Shown one piece after another: positions 23,335-32,335 of a DNA stretch of 64,000 bases. The first letter of the stretch is position 1. Each line of letters starts with the position of its first letter. The notes under the pieces were generated by a model, which was not told where the DNA came from, ran no database searches, and was given only the letters and a program-made list of their open reading frames with translations. The stretch is from Elusimicrobiaceae bacterium (GTDB lineage Bacteria > Elusimicrobiota > Elusimicrobia > Elusimicrobiales > Elusimicrobiaceae): positions 62,001 to 126,000 of the forward strand of contig JAGCWX010000013.1 in assembly GCA_017961585.1 (NCBI GenBank), read 5' to 3'. The translations under genes were made by a program, and so were the position numbers.

Positions 23335-24702
23335 ATGAACGCGAAACAAGATATCAAAACTTCGCTAGGCGAATTGTGGTTTTTGTCCTGCCCGCTTATT
23401 GTAACAATGGCTGCGCAGGTAGTTATGCAATTTGTGGACCGAATGTTTTTGGCGTGGTATTCGCCCGAGGCGCTGGGAGCGTGTGTGCCGGGGGGAATGC
23501 TGGCTATGACGTTTGGCGCGTTGTTTGTGGGGCTTTCAGGATATACGAGTGTGTTTATTTCCCAATTTAACGCCCGCAAGAAACGCGCCAGTGTAACGCT
23601 TTCTTTGTGGCAAGGGATTTTTCTTGCACTTCTTTCTGCGGTTATTTTGGCATCTTTAACTCCGGCAGGCCGAGCCCTGATTTATGCGTTTGGCCACGCG
23701 GAAGAAGTGCGTGTTTTAGAACTGAAATATTTTACGATACTTAATTTATTTAGCGGGTTGGCTATTCTTAATAACGCGCTGGCCAGTTTTTTTAACGGCC
23801 GCGGGAAAACCAAAACCCCGATGTACGTTGCCTTGGTGGGAAACGCTGTGAACATCCTGCTAGATTATGTACTCATTTTTGGAAAACTCGGCTTGCCTGC
23901 GTTAGGTATTGTGGGGGCAGCCTGGGCGACTGTTCTAGGCGGCGCGTGTATGACGGTCATTTTTTGTGTGCTCATTTTTGCACGACCTATCCGCCGAACT
24001 TTTAAAATTTCTCGGCTGGCGGGTTTTTATAAGCCCATTTTTACGCGCCTGGTGCGTTTTGGATTACCCAACGGATTTGGGATTTTGATGGATGTTATTT
24101 CGTTTACACTTTTTACCTTTATGGTGGGAAATATTGACAGTATTTCATTGCAGGCCAGTAACATTGTGATGAGTATGCAGCCCGTTGTATTTATGGTGCT
24201 AATAGGTATGGGCTCGGGCATTCAAATTTTAGTCAGCAAATATCAAGGACTAAAACGACCGGATCAAAGCGTACAAGTGGTCAAAAACTCATGCCGTTTG
24301 GGCTATGCGTATGCGGGGGGAGTTGCTTTGTTGTTTTTCTTTGGATCTCCGTTGTTTATACACTTGTTTATCCCGGCGGGAACGGAGCACGGAGTGGAAC
24401 TGGCTGCCAAAACCTGGCCGCTGATTAAGTTAGTCAGTTTTTTTGTGCTGGGCGATGCTACCTATTTGATTTTTGGAGCGGCGTTGCGGGGTGTGGGCGA
24501 TACCAAATTCTTTATGCGTATTATGATGGGATGCGCGTGGTTGATGCTTATCCCGGGCACGTGGCTTTTAGTATATAAGCTGAGTGCATCCGTCACGTGG
24601 GTGTGGAGCTGGCTGACGTTTTACGCGTGGCTGACCGCTGTGTTTATGGTCGTGCGGTTTGCGCGCGGCACGTGGAAAAGTATCCGGGTTACTTCTGCGT
24701 GA
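23335..24702 (+). CDS. MATE-family efflux transporter
   Basis: 455 residues with about 12 TM helices in two similar halves, as in MATE exporters (NorM/DinF/YeeO type), which expel cationic drugs or metabolites against Na+ or H+. The N-terminal phrase FLSCPLIVTMAAQVVMQFVD and the region GLSGYTSVFISQFNARKKRA fit the family, as does the mid-protein FFNGRGKTKTPMYVALVGNA. The start lies just after the csp terminator, and I see no strong Shine-Dalgarno. It ends 34 nt before mtnP, so the two could be cotranscribed. The substrate cannot be read from the sequence. Confidence 0.88.
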   Translation: MNAKQDIKTSLGELWFLSCPLIVTMAAQVVMQFVDRMFLAWYSPEALGACVPGGMLAMTFGALFVGLSGYTSVFISQFNARKKRASVTLSLWQGIFLALLSAVILASLTPAGRALIYAFGHAEEVRVLELKYFTILNLFSGLAILNNALASFFNGRGKTKTPMYVALVGNAVNILLDYVLIFGKLGLPALGIVGAAWATVLGGACMTVIFCVLIFARPIRRTFKISRLAGFYKPIFTRLVRFGLPNGFGILMDVISFTLFTFMVGNIDSISLQASNIVMSMQPVVFMVLIGMGSGIQILVSKYQGLKRPDQSVQVVKNSCRLGYAYAGGVALLFFFGSPLFIHLFIPAGTEHGVELAAKTWPLIKLVSFFVLGDATYLIFGAALRGVGDTKFFMRIMMGCAWLMLIPGTWLLVYKLSASVTWVWSWLTFYAWLTAVFMVVRFARGTWKSIRVTSA

Positions 24703-24710
24703 AAATGTGC

Positions 24711-24716
24711 TACAAT
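24711..24716 (+). promoter_or_regulatory. Candidate -10 element for mtnP
   Basis: TGTGCTACAATA overlaps and follows the MATE stop region, 20 nt before the mtnP start. It matches the TTGCTAYAAT pattern seen before many genes in this window. Confidence 0.4.
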
Positions 24717-24736
24717 ACAGCTACATGGAGGCCTTT

Positions 24737-25555
24737 ATGGAAATTTTAAATCAGGCGGATATTGGCGTATTTGGCGGTTCCGGTTTTTATAAATTTTTAG
24801 CAGATATTGAAGAAGTAAAAATAACCACTCCTTACGGAGAGACAAGCGACAACGTATTCATCGGTACCATCGGCGCGCACAAAGTGGCTTTTATGCCGCG
24901 CCATGGGCGCAATCATACCATTGCGCCGCATCAAGTAAATTACCGCGCCAACGTGTGGGCTATGAAACATTTGGGCTGCAAACGGGTGATTTCCCCGTGT
25001 GCGGCCGGCAGTTTGCAAAAAGAAATCCAGCCCGGACATTTTGTAATTTGTGATCAGTTTGTAGATTGGACAGACGGACGTAAAAATACGTTTTTTGAAA
25101 ATCCGTTCTTGTTGGAAGGCCCCTGCGTGCAACATCCTTCTCCGGCGGATGTATATTGCCCGCAACTACGTAAATTAGCGATTGAAACGGCCAAAACGCT
25201 TAACATTCCCGTGCATGAAACCGGCACGGTAGTGGTCATCAATGGGCCGCGCTATTCCACCAAGGCGGAGTCTGCCTTTTTTACGCGCCAAGGGTGGGGG
25301 GTAATCGGGATGACGTCTTTCCCAGAGAATTACCTTGTTAAGGAACTCAATATGTGCCCCTTGAACATTGCGCTCATTACCGATTATGATGCCGGGCTGG
25401 TGGGCGACGTACCGCCCGTTTCACACGAAGAAGTGCTCAAAGTTTTCAATAACAATATTGAAAAATTAAAAGCCCTCTTGTTCAAGATGATTGAGCAAAT
25501 CCCACTAGAAGAACGTACGTGTGCTTGTGCTCATTGCACGCAGTTGAAATTTTAA
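24737..25555 (+). CDS. mtnP: S-methyl-5'-thioadenosine phosphorylase
   Basis: 272 residues from the ATG at 24737, which has GGAGG 5 nt before it; the ATG at 24725 overlaps that site. It splits methylthioadenosine with phosphate into adenine and methylthioribose-1-phosphate (methionine/adenine salvage). Family marks: phosphate-binding GVFGGSGFY, MPRHGRNHTIAPHQVNYRAN, SPCAAGSL, and GMTSFPE...TDYDAG. The Thr in GMT and Asp pair in TDYD favour MTA over purine-nucleoside substrates. A CxCxxC-like tail (CACAHC) is unusual. metK in the same window fits an SAM-consuming metabolism. A general purine nucleoside phosphorylase is the alternative. Confidence 0.82.
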   Translation: MEILNQADIGVFGGSGFYKFLADIEEVKITTPYGETSDNVFIGTIGAHKVAFMPRHGRNHTIAPHQVNYRANVWAMKHLGCKRVISPCAAGSLQKEIQPGHFVICDQFVDWTDGRKNTFFENPFLLEGPCVQHPSPADVYCPQLRKLAIETAKTLNIPVHETGTVVVINGPRYSTKAESAFFTRQGWGVIGMTSFPENYLVKELNMCPLNIALITDYDAGLVGDVPPVSHEEVLKVFNNNIEKLKALLFKMIEQIPLEERTCACAHCTQLKF

Positions 25556-25563
25556 GAGAATTT

Positions 25564-27042
25564 TTAGTTAGAAGATTCCGGTTGCACCAGGAGTTTTTTG
25601 ATAATATTCTCGTGGATGCGCCACAAGCTTTCGTCTTTATTGGTAGCTAAATTGTTTGCCATGAGGGCAAACGCCACGAGTTTGCCATCCTTGTCGTGCA
25701 CGTAACCGGCTACAGCTTTCACTCCGTCAATAGTCCCGCCTTTAATACGTACATTTTCCACTTGACGTTTGGATTTTAAAAACCGCCGCAGTACCAACAA
25801 ATCTCCGCGGTCATCGGGCGTAGCCAGCGAATTATAATAGGGTTCAAAATAGGGACCGTTTGCCATAAAACGCAACGTATTTACCAGTACGCGCGGAGTA
25901 ACCATGGTGTCGCGCGAAAGGCCACTCCCATCGTAAATTACGGTGTCGTTTTCGCCGGCTAAATTGTTTTTGCGTAAAAACTGATTTAAAGCAGCTAGTC
26001 CGTTTTGGATGCTGCCCTTTTGCCCGTTGGCCAAGGCCAGGTGCCTAAGTAGCATATCGGCATACAAATTTACACTGCGTTTATTAACTAGCAGTACAAT
26101 ATCTTTGAGCTGGGGCGATTGATAGGTGTACAACCAAGTCAACGTATTGTAATCCGGCGCGGTGGTGATTACTTGCGGTTCTCCGGTTATCTCAATGCCG
26201 GATTGTATCAGGGCCTCTTTGAACATTTGCAATGCAAATAAAGCCGGATTAGGCAAAGCCCCTCTAATGGTAAAACCGTTGGCAGTGGTGGGGATCGTTC
26301 CGAAAATTTTCAAATCATATTGATCCGGTGCGCCGTAAACATAGGCGTTATCTTTTTTGTTTTTTGCGTCGGTAGTTACAAAGCTTTGCAGGGAAAGGCC
26401 GGGCACGTTGGGCGTTGTAAAATCTTCCAATTGAGCCAACTGCCCGCCTTTGCGTTCCCCCTTAAAGTGAATTGCGAAAGAATTATCGTTAAAGCAAAGT
26501 GCACTGGCCGGGGCAGCATAATAATTGCCCATATTTTCCCAATTGACTTTGTTGGCAATGGCGGGGCCTTCAAAAATAGAGACATCTGCATAAATATTTC
26601 CGTCTACTTTGCGGATGCCGGCTTCTTTTACAGCACGGACCCATTTACTAAGAACCGTTTGATAGGTTTCCGCACCGGGTACACGCTTAGACCCCAAGGT
26701 CATATCGCCGCCACCTCTTATGATTAAATCCCCTTTCAAGGTACCCGTTTCGCTGGGGTTTGCGGTAGCATACAGCTTGGTTTCAAAGCGGTGGTACGGG
26801 CCAAAGGCGTGCAGTGCGGCGGCCGTTGTCAGTAATTTTAAAGTAGAGGCCGGGGCAAAGCGGGTATCGGCCTGCACGGCAAAAAGTTCGGAAGTTTTAC
26901 CATCGCTATATTCAGCCAAACCGCCCCACCAGGCCCCTTGCAAAACAGGTTGATTTAGTTGTTGCTCTACCCAATTTTGCAACGGTTGCGCCGTTGCACA
27001 AAGGGAGCATAGAAGAATCACAAAAGTATAAAAATATCGCAT
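25564..27042 (-). CDS. dacB: D-Ala-D-Ala carboxypeptidase/endopeptidase (PBP4, peptidase S13)
   Basis: 492 residues, signal peptide at the N-terminus (FVILLCSLCATAQP). Penicillin-binding-protein triad: SxxK as STLK (Ser66, Lys69), SxN as SVN in NKRSVNLYADMLL, and KTG-like KGGT in RIKGGTIDGVKAVAGYV. The large insert between the first two motifs is typical of class C PBP4/DacB. It acts in the periplasm, trimming or cutting peptidoglycan cross-links. Followed by a membrane protein gene on the same strand (14 nt away), so possibly one operon. Confidence 0.9.
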   Translation of the reverse strand: MRYFYTFVILLCSLCATAQPLQNWVEQQLNQPVLQGAWWGGLAEYSDGKTSELFAVQADTRFAPASTLKLLTTAAALHAFGPYHRFETKLYATANPSETGTLKGDLIIRGGGDMTLGSKRVPGAETYQTVLSKWVRAVKEAGIRKVDGNIYADVSIFEGPAIANKVNWENMGNYYAAPASALCFNDNSFAIHFKGERKGGQLAQLEDFTTPNVPGLSLQSFVTTDAKNKKDNAYVYGAPDQYDLKIFGTIPTTANGFTIRGALPNPALFALQMFKEALIQSGIEITGEPQVITTAPDYNTLTWLYTYQSPQLKDIVLLVNKRSVNLYADMLLRHLALANGQKGSIQNGLAALNQFLRKNNLAGENDTVIYDGSGLSRDTMVTPRVLVNTLRFMANGPYFEPYYNSLATPDDRGDLLVLRRFLKSKRQVENVRIKGGTIDGVKAVAGYVHDKDGKLVAFALMANNLATNKDESLWRIHENIIKKLLVQPESSN

Positions 27043-27056
27043 ATTTCAAACAAAAT

Positions 27057-28685
27057 TTAGTTAAACCACGGGTACCATTTGTCCCGGTCTCGGATGCTAA
27101 TCAGTAAAGATATAGCCAATAGATCGCGGGCGTTAATGGCTTCGGGCTTATCTACATTGCAGGTGCTTCGGTTAAATAAGGCATGCGTATTTTCAATAGC
27201 CCCTTTACTTTGCATAGCTCCTACAATATCGTAATCGGCCCGGAGCATACCCCATAAGTGTCCACAAAACATACGTACAATAGCTTGCCAAAGGGAACGC
27301 TCGGTGAAACTGGCCAATTCAACTCCGTCTTTGGTAAGTAATTTCCATTGTCGCTTTGGCGTAAAACGCTTACGCTGAGCCAAGACCAATTCTTTGGATT
27401 GCACAAAATAAATTTGGTATTGTTCGCGGGTGATGTTATACCCTTTTTGAAACAAGAAGGCGGCTTTTTCGCCTTTGCTATCAAATAGAGTAATTTCATT
27501 GCGCAGGACCTGTCCCCACACAATTCCGCAAAACAAGATTAAAAATCCCAACGGAAGTACCAACGCACATGCCGAGTAAAGCGTATTATAGGCAGAGGCA
27601 GATATCCGCAACAGTTGCATTTGTTCGCATACGCTGGTAAAGGCCATGGTAACCAAGGCAATTAACATCAGCACAATCCCCGAGAACATAAACAAGGCAT
27701 CCCAGCGGGCACTTAAGGAAGTTAGAATATTGCCCTGATTGTCCTTGGCACGAAAAATGAGCGAGGGGGTACCATATCGCCGTTCCAATTTGATGGGGTA
27801 GAGCGAATTGGGATTTGCCGTAGTTTCCACACGTCGGGGAGCTACAAATAGCCGGACAATGCCCGCCGCGCACCAAGTTGCAAAAAATAGGGCAATTAAC
27901 AGCATGAGGATATCATATCCATGCCCTAATTCCCGTATGTAAGGGGGCATATTGCGTGAAACCAACGTATGAATGGGGGTTCTGCTCAACCGAGCGCGCA
28001 GTTTGCGGGCGATTTTGCGCAAGGTGGAAGGAGTTGCTTTTTTTGCTACCGAGGGCTGTGCAACGCTACCTTGTGCGGGAAGTATTTCTGCGGACAAATC
28101 TTCCAAGCTTTCCACTTCCACGTCGGGCAGAGCCGTGGTTTGATAATCAGGTAAAGAAGTGGACACGTCCGAATCGGCTGGGGGGGTGAGTTGCCCAATC
28201 GGTTTAGAAGCAGGCGCAATGGCCGAGAAAATCAAATCGGCCTGGGCATAGGTAATGTTTTTGGCCAAGATGGAGTACCCTTTTCCATTTGCCAAAAAAT
28301 AGCCGGCGCTAAAATCATTTTTGGGAGTGTAAAAATGAATGTAATAAAACGGTTCCCCCGTAGAAAATTCAAAATGTTTGATTTCTTCGTCAGTATAAGT
28401 GTTTTTGACGACGGACATTTTTTTCGTTTTTACTTCCGCCAAGTCGTGGTTAATGGCAGATTCTAGACAAGATTCGTCGGTACAGTCCGTGGTTTTAATG
28501 TCTATACGGGCCTGTTCTTTTTGAACGGAAAGTACACTTTTTTGCGGAGGGTTTTGCAGCCGTACCCAACCCGCAGGCATATCTACCGAGAATGCACCGT
28601 CAGCGGCCGAAAAAAGATCTGCCTTGCTCGGCATGGCCGCGGTTACACATAAAAGACATAATCCTACACGCAGAAAATTCTTCAT
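27057..28685 (-). CDS. Membrane protein with periplasmic N-terminal domain, unknown
   Basis: 542 residues. Signal peptide (1-22), then a periplasmic domain of about 150 residues (FSVDMPAGWVRLQNPP, YIHFYTPKNDFSAGYF) that resembles PsbP/Mog1-like folds in style. Three hydrophobic segments follow (near 258-280, 325-350 and 370-395). The cytoplasmic C-terminal part has pairs of beta-rich phrases (FDSKGEKAAFLFQKGYNITRE, KQWKLLTKDGVELASF), vaguely like LURP-one/scramblase repeats. No motif is decisive. Immediately upstream of dacB on the same strand, so perhaps linked to envelope maintenance. Confidence 0.6.
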   Translation of the reverse strand: MKNFLRVGLCLLCVTAAMPSKADLFSAADGAFSVDMPAGWVRLQNPPQKSVLSVQKEQARIDIKTTDCTDESCLESAINHDLAEVKTKKMSVVKNTYTDEEIKHFEFSTGEPFYYIHFYTPKNDFSAGYFLANGKGYSILAKNITYAQADLIFSAIAPASKPIGQLTPPADSDVSTSLPDYQTTALPDVEVESLEDLSAEILPAQGSVAQPSVAKKATPSTLRKIARKLRARLSRTPIHTLVSRNMPPYIRELGHGYDILMLLIALFFATWCAAGIVRLFVAPRRVETTANPNSLYPIKLERRYGTPSLIFRAKDNQGNILTSLSARWDALFMFSGIVLMLIALVTMAFTSVCEQMQLLRISASAYNTLYSACALVLPLGFLILFCGIVWGQVLRNEITLFDSKGEKAAFLFQKGYNITREQYQIYFVQSKELVLAQRKRFTPKRQWKLLTKDGVELASFTERSLWQAIVRMFCGHLWGMLRADYDIVGAMQSKGAIENTHALFNRSTCNVDKPEAINARDLLAISLLISIRDRDKWYPWFN

Positions 28686-28797
28686 ACTAGTATTATATAT
28701 TATTGCGCGGAAATTGGGGCAAAAAATCCCTACGCGTGCGCGCCTGTATTGTAAGCGGGGGCAAAAATTGCTAAAATATCACATAGGAGTATTTACC

Positions 28798-29859
28798 ATG
28801 AAAACAAACCAATATGTGCAAGAAAAATTAACAACTATTCGCAAATGGATGAACAAAAACGGACTGGATGGGTTGGTGGTTACTTACAACACAGATCAGT
28901 TTTACTTGACCAATTTTTATTTCTACACCGAAGAGGCCATCTTTTTAATTACGGCTAAAAAGGCCCTGGCTATTACCCGTGGTTTATACGAGAAACCCTT
29001 TGGCAAATTTGCGCCGTATATGCAAGTGATTGGCTGCGAAGGGAATCGCCCGCAATTTCTATTGGATCAGATTAAAAAATTGGGTCTTAAAAAAGTAGGG
29101 TTTGATGCGGCGCATGAGCCCTATCCTACGGGCAAGCTCTTCCGGGAGCACGGTTTGCTTGAAGTGCCCAGCTTTATTTCTACGTTGCGCACCACTAAAA
29201 ACGAGCAAGAGCACAAAATATTGCGTGCTTCTAACCGGTTGGCCTATTTGACGTACGAATATATTAAGCCGCGTATTAAAACCGGAATGACGGAATTTGA
29301 AGTGGCCGCCGAAATGGAACGTTTCATGCGTATCCACGGGGCAAAAAGCACCTCTTTTTTCACGATAGTAGCTTTTGGTGAAAATGCTGCCAATCCTCAT
29401 CACGAAACAGGTTCGCGCAAGCTTAAAGCCAATGATGCCGTGCTGCTGGATTTTGGCTGTGTGTATCATGGCTATTGCTCGGACATGACGCGTAGCTGGT
29501 GGCACGGGAATAAAGAACCTGCCGAATATAAAAAGATTTGGCAAATTGTGGATAATGCCCGTAAAGAAGGTATCAAGGCCGCTAAAATAGGGGTGGCTTG
29601 TAAACAAGTGGATGCCACTTGCCGTGATTTAATCACGCGGGCCGGTTATGGGGACTATTTTACCCATGGAACCGGGCACGGGGTGGGCATTGAAATTCAC
29701 GAAGATCCCTACAATAACCAAACCTCCAAACACGTGCTCCAAAAGGGGAATGTGGTTTCGGTGGAGCCGGGTATCTATTTGCCGGGTAAATTTGGGGTTC
29801 GCCTGGAAGATACGGTTATTATTACCGAAACGGGTGCTAAAATTTTAACTCGTAAATAA
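28798..29859 (+). CDS. M24B Xaa-Pro aminopeptidase, copy 1
   Basis: 353 residues from the ATG at 28798 (AGGAG 8 nt upstream); the frame continues upstream, but without a ribosome site and into the divergent gene. An N-terminal creatinase-like domain is followed by a pita-bread catalytic domain. Metal ligands are visible: Asp in LLDFG, Asp in CSDMTRSWW, His in GTGHGVG, Glu in SVEPGIY and Glu in RLEDTV. It releases the N-terminal residue from Xaa-Pro peptides, with two Mn/Co ions. One nucleotide separates it from a paralog; the EF-P gene follows that. Confidence 0.9.
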   Translation: MKTNQYVQEKLTTIRKWMNKNGLDGLVVTYNTDQFYLTNFYFYTEEAIFLITAKKALAITRGLYEKPFGKFAPYMQVIGCEGNRPQFLLDQIKKLGLKKVGFDAAHEPYPTGKLFREHGLLEVPSFISTLRTTKNEQEHKILRASNRLAYLTYEYIKPRIKTGMTEFEVAAEMERFMRIHGAKSTSFFTIVAFGENAANPHHETGSRKLKANDAVLLDFGCVYHGYCSDMTRSWWHGNKEPAEYKKIWQIVDNARKEGIKAAKIGVACKQVDATCRDLITRAGYGDYFTHGTGHGVGIEIHEDPYNNQTSKHVLQKGNVVSVEPGIYLPGKFGVRLEDTVIITETGAKILTRK

Positions 29860-29860
29860 T

Positions 29861-30922
29861 ATGCTTAAGTCTCTTGCTTCTCAACGGATGCGCCAATTAC
29901 AGCGCACTTTAAAACAGGCCGATCTAGGTGGTTATCTTACTACCAATTGCCTGGAACAGCGCTATTTAAGTGGGGTGGATTTATCGGATGGAGAAGCTGT
30001 ATTTTTGATTACTCCGGCTAAAGCATATTGTGTGACCAAAAAGTTAATTGTTTCCAAGATGGCTCCGGCAGTCCGATTTATGCAAGTCGTGGATGTGCCT
30101 TTGGGTGGAATGCTAGACGGAGCGTTGCGGCTTGTGCAAACCAAAAAATTAAAGCGTGTTGCGTTTGACCCTGCCCTAGTTAATTTGGAAACGGGCGAAA
30201 TGTTGCTCAAGCACAAATTTGTTCGTACCGTTAGTTTAGTGGGGGAGATGCGCCGTCAAAAATATGCGGACGAAATAGCTTACTTAAAAAAGGCCTGCCA
30301 AATTGCGGCTTGTGCATTTGACGAAGTAAAACCGCAAATCAAAACAGGGATGACGGAAGAAGAGGTTCGTGTTTTAATTGCGCTTGCGATGATAAAGCGC
30401 GGAGCGGATTCTATCCCCTTTAATATTGTTTGCTTTGGGGAAAATACAGCGGATGCTCATCACACGCCCTCTAAAACGCGCAAACTTAAAAAGAACGAAG
30501 CTGTTTTAATGGATTTTGGCTGTTTTTATGAAGGATATACGTCGGATATGACGCGTAGTTGGTGGCATGGGGACAAAGAACCCGCCGCCTATACAAAAAT
30601 TTGGAACATCGTACATAGCGCCTACAAAGCAGGTGTAAAAACCTTGCATGCAGGCGTGCTGGCGGGGGAAGTAGATAAAGCTTCCCGCACGATAATAGAG
30701 CAGGCCGGCTATGGAAAAGAGTTTTTCCATACGGTAGGCCACGGCATTGGTTTGCATGAGCATGACTTACCTATCTTGCGCGCTGGTGCATCGGATATAC
30801 TAGAAGAAAACTTTGTGGTTACCGTAGAGCCCGGTATTTATTTTGCCGGACGCTGGGGTATCCGTTTGGAAGATAGTTTCCTAGTAACAAAGGCGGGTTC
30901 CAAAAAATTAACGAAACGCTAA
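29861..30922 (+). CDS. M24B Xaa-Pro aminopeptidase, copy 2
   Basis: 353 residues, the same length as the gene 1 nt upstream and clearly paralogous (TSDMTRSWWHGDKEPA against CSDMTRSWWHGNKEPA). All five metal ligands are kept: Asp in LMDFG, Asp in TSDMTR, His in TVGHGIG, Glu in TVEPGIY and Glu in RLEDSF. The N-terminal domain has diverged most, so substrate length or specificity may differ. Placement next to efp is a common neighbourhood for pepP-type genes. No Shine-Dalgarno is obvious, so translation is probably coupled. Confidence 0.9.
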   Translation: MLKSLASQRMRQLQRTLKQADLGGYLTTNCLEQRYLSGVDLSDGEAVFLITPAKAYCVTKKLIVSKMAPAVRFMQVVDVPLGGMLDGALRLVQTKKLKRVAFDPALVNLETGEMLLKHKFVRTVSLVGEMRRQKYADEIAYLKKACQIAACAFDEVKPQIKTGMTEEEVRVLIALAMIKRGADSIPFNIVCFGENTADAHHTPSKTRKLKKNEAVLMDFGCFYEGYTSDMTRSWWHGDKEPAAYTKIWNIVHSAYKAGVKTLHAGVLAGEVDKASRTIIEQAGYGKEFFHTVGHGIGLHEHDLPILRAGASDILEENFVVTVEPGIYFAGRWGIRLEDSFLVTKAGSKKLTKR

Positions 30923-30961
30923 TTTAGGGCGGTTAAACGCTCAATAAAAATGAGGTAAATT

Positions 30962-31528
30962 ATGTTAAGTACAACTGAATTTCGCGAAGGGCTGATTTTC
31001 CAAGACGAAAACGGCCAACTGGTGGAAATTATTGAATTTCAACACCACCGCAAATCGCAGGCCCGGGCTGTAGTGCGTGTGAAATTGCGCAACATCAATA
31101 CCGGTGCTATGATAGAAACGGCTTATCGCCCGGAAGATAAGTTTACAGAAGTGGAAGTGGAAAAACGCCCCTTCCAATATTTGTATACTACCGGCGATAT
31201 GGCTACCTTTATGAACACGGAAACGTATGATCAGGTGGAAGTTCCTACCGCCAAACTGGGCGATTTAACCAAGTATTTGAAAGACAATATGGACGCCACC
31301 GGTATTTACATCAACGACCAGCTTTTTAACGTAGAGTTGCCCATTAAAGTACCGCTTAAAATTGCCTCCACCGTTCCCGGTGTCAAAGGCGATACGGTAG
31401 CCAACACTACCAAAGAAGCTACGTTAGAAACAGGTGCCGTGATTAAAGTGCCGCTTTTTATCAACGAAGGGGATACCGTCCTCGTGGATACTCGCACCGG
31501 CAACTACGTAGAACGTGTGGCTGCGTAA
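30962..31528 (+). CDS. efp: Translation elongation factor P
   Basis: 188 residues with the three-barrel EF-P layout: KOW-like N-domain, OB domain (VEKRPFQYLYTTGDMATFMN) and C-terminal OB (TKEATLETGAVIKVPLFINE, VDTRTGNYVERV). It rescues ribosomes stalled at polyproline. The loop that carries the modified residue reads HHRKSQA, with Lys31 where E. coli has Lys34 (PGKGQA). The usual Pro-Gly is His-Arg here, so the modification system, if any, may differ. No epmA/epmB or ymfI-like genes are in the window. Pro-rich proteins encoded here (the 726- and 211-residue ones) are natural clients. Confidence 0.95.
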   Translation: MLSTTEFREGLIFQDENGQLVEIIEFQHHRKSQARAVVRVKLRNINTGAMIETAYRPEDKFTEVEVEKRPFQYLYTTGDMATFMNTETYDQVEVPTAKLGDLTKYLKDNMDATGIYINDQLFNVELPIKVPLKIASTVPGVKGDTVANTTKEATLETGAVIKVPLFINEGDTVLVDTRTGNYVERVAA

Positions 31529-31533
31529 TTTTT

Positions 31534-31986
31534 ATGAAACGTATCGGGTGGGGGTTTGTAGTTTGTTTGTTGTTAGCACCCGCCCTATACGCGCTAGATG
31601 TACAAGTTGGTAGTTCTTTTAAAATTACGGGTATTCGGCGGGAAGAAAATCGTCTCGTGTTGCCCGTAGAGCGCAGTAAATACTATAACGTGCGGATTTT
31701 GCAACGGGGTACTTTGCAATATGTGCAACAATGCCAAGAACCCTGCGTGCAAGAGCTGACATCCGTTGAACCACGGGTGCTGGATATTCGGTCGGCTCAA
31801 AGTCGGCCGGACATGTGGATTGCACACGTGTCGTTCGGTGGGGCGTGGCAGATCACGTTTTTAGTATTTAAAAACGGGAAGCAGTTTTCAGTGAAATCGC
31901 CTAAACATTTTATGTTCTTGGACAAGAAACTGCAAACGGCTACCCAGCAGATAATTTTGGAAGCATTAAAACAGGAAACTCCATGA
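31534..31986 (+). CDS. Small exported protein, unknown
   Basis: 150 residues, 5 nt after efp. Signal peptide (VVCLLLAPALYAL), then a mostly beta-rich sequence with one Cys pair (QQCQEPCVQ) that could form a disulfide. The pattern 'VQVGSSFKITGIRRE' resembles small periplasmic domains, but I recognise no family. The ATG of the DUF192 gene lies inside its stop (ATGA), so the two are cotranslated. Confidence 0.6.
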   Translation: MKRIGWGFVVCLLLAPALYALDVQVGSSFKITGIRREENRLVLPVERSKYYNVRILQRGTLQYVQQCQEPCVQELTSVEPRVLDIRSAQSRPDMWIAHVSFGGAWQITFLVFKNGKQFSVKSPKHFMFLDKKLQTATQQIILEALKQETP

Positions 31987-32318
31987 AGTGTACCCTTCAA
32001 AAAACGGGAAACGTAATTGCCCAACAAGTTGTGTTGGCTAATACGTTTTATTCACGTCTAAAAGGGCTGATGGGGCGCAAAGGTTTGCCGCAGGGGGAAG
32101 CATTGTTGTTGGACCCTTGCCCACAAATTCATACCTGTTTTATGCGCTTTGATATAGACGTTGTGTTTTTGGATTGTTCCGGTAGAGTAGTAGCTGTTTT
32201 GGAACAAATAAAACCTTGGCGTATGAGCAAGTTTTATTCGGGATGTCAGGCGCTTGAATTATCGGGCGGCAGCTTGCAAGGGAGTGTACAACCCGGTGAT
32301 ATATTAATTTTTAACTAA
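31983..32318 (+). CDS. DUF192 protein (cytoplasmic form)
   Basis: 111 residues, ATGA overlap with the preceding gene. DUF192 marks: SRLKGLMGRKGLPQGEALLL near the N-terminus, IHTCFMRFDIDVVFLDCSGRV in the middle and VQPGDIL at the end. There is no signal peptide, unlike the second DUF192 gene at 36271. Function of the family is not established; members often sit by secretion or pilus genes. Confidence 0.82.
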   Translation: MKCTLQKTGNVIAQQVVLANTFYSRLKGLMGRKGLPQGEALLLDPCPQIHTCFMRFDIDVVFLDCSGRVVAVLEQIKPWRMSKFYSGCQALELSGGSLQGSVQPGDILIFN

Positions 32319-32335
32319 TTAAATAAGGAAAACCT

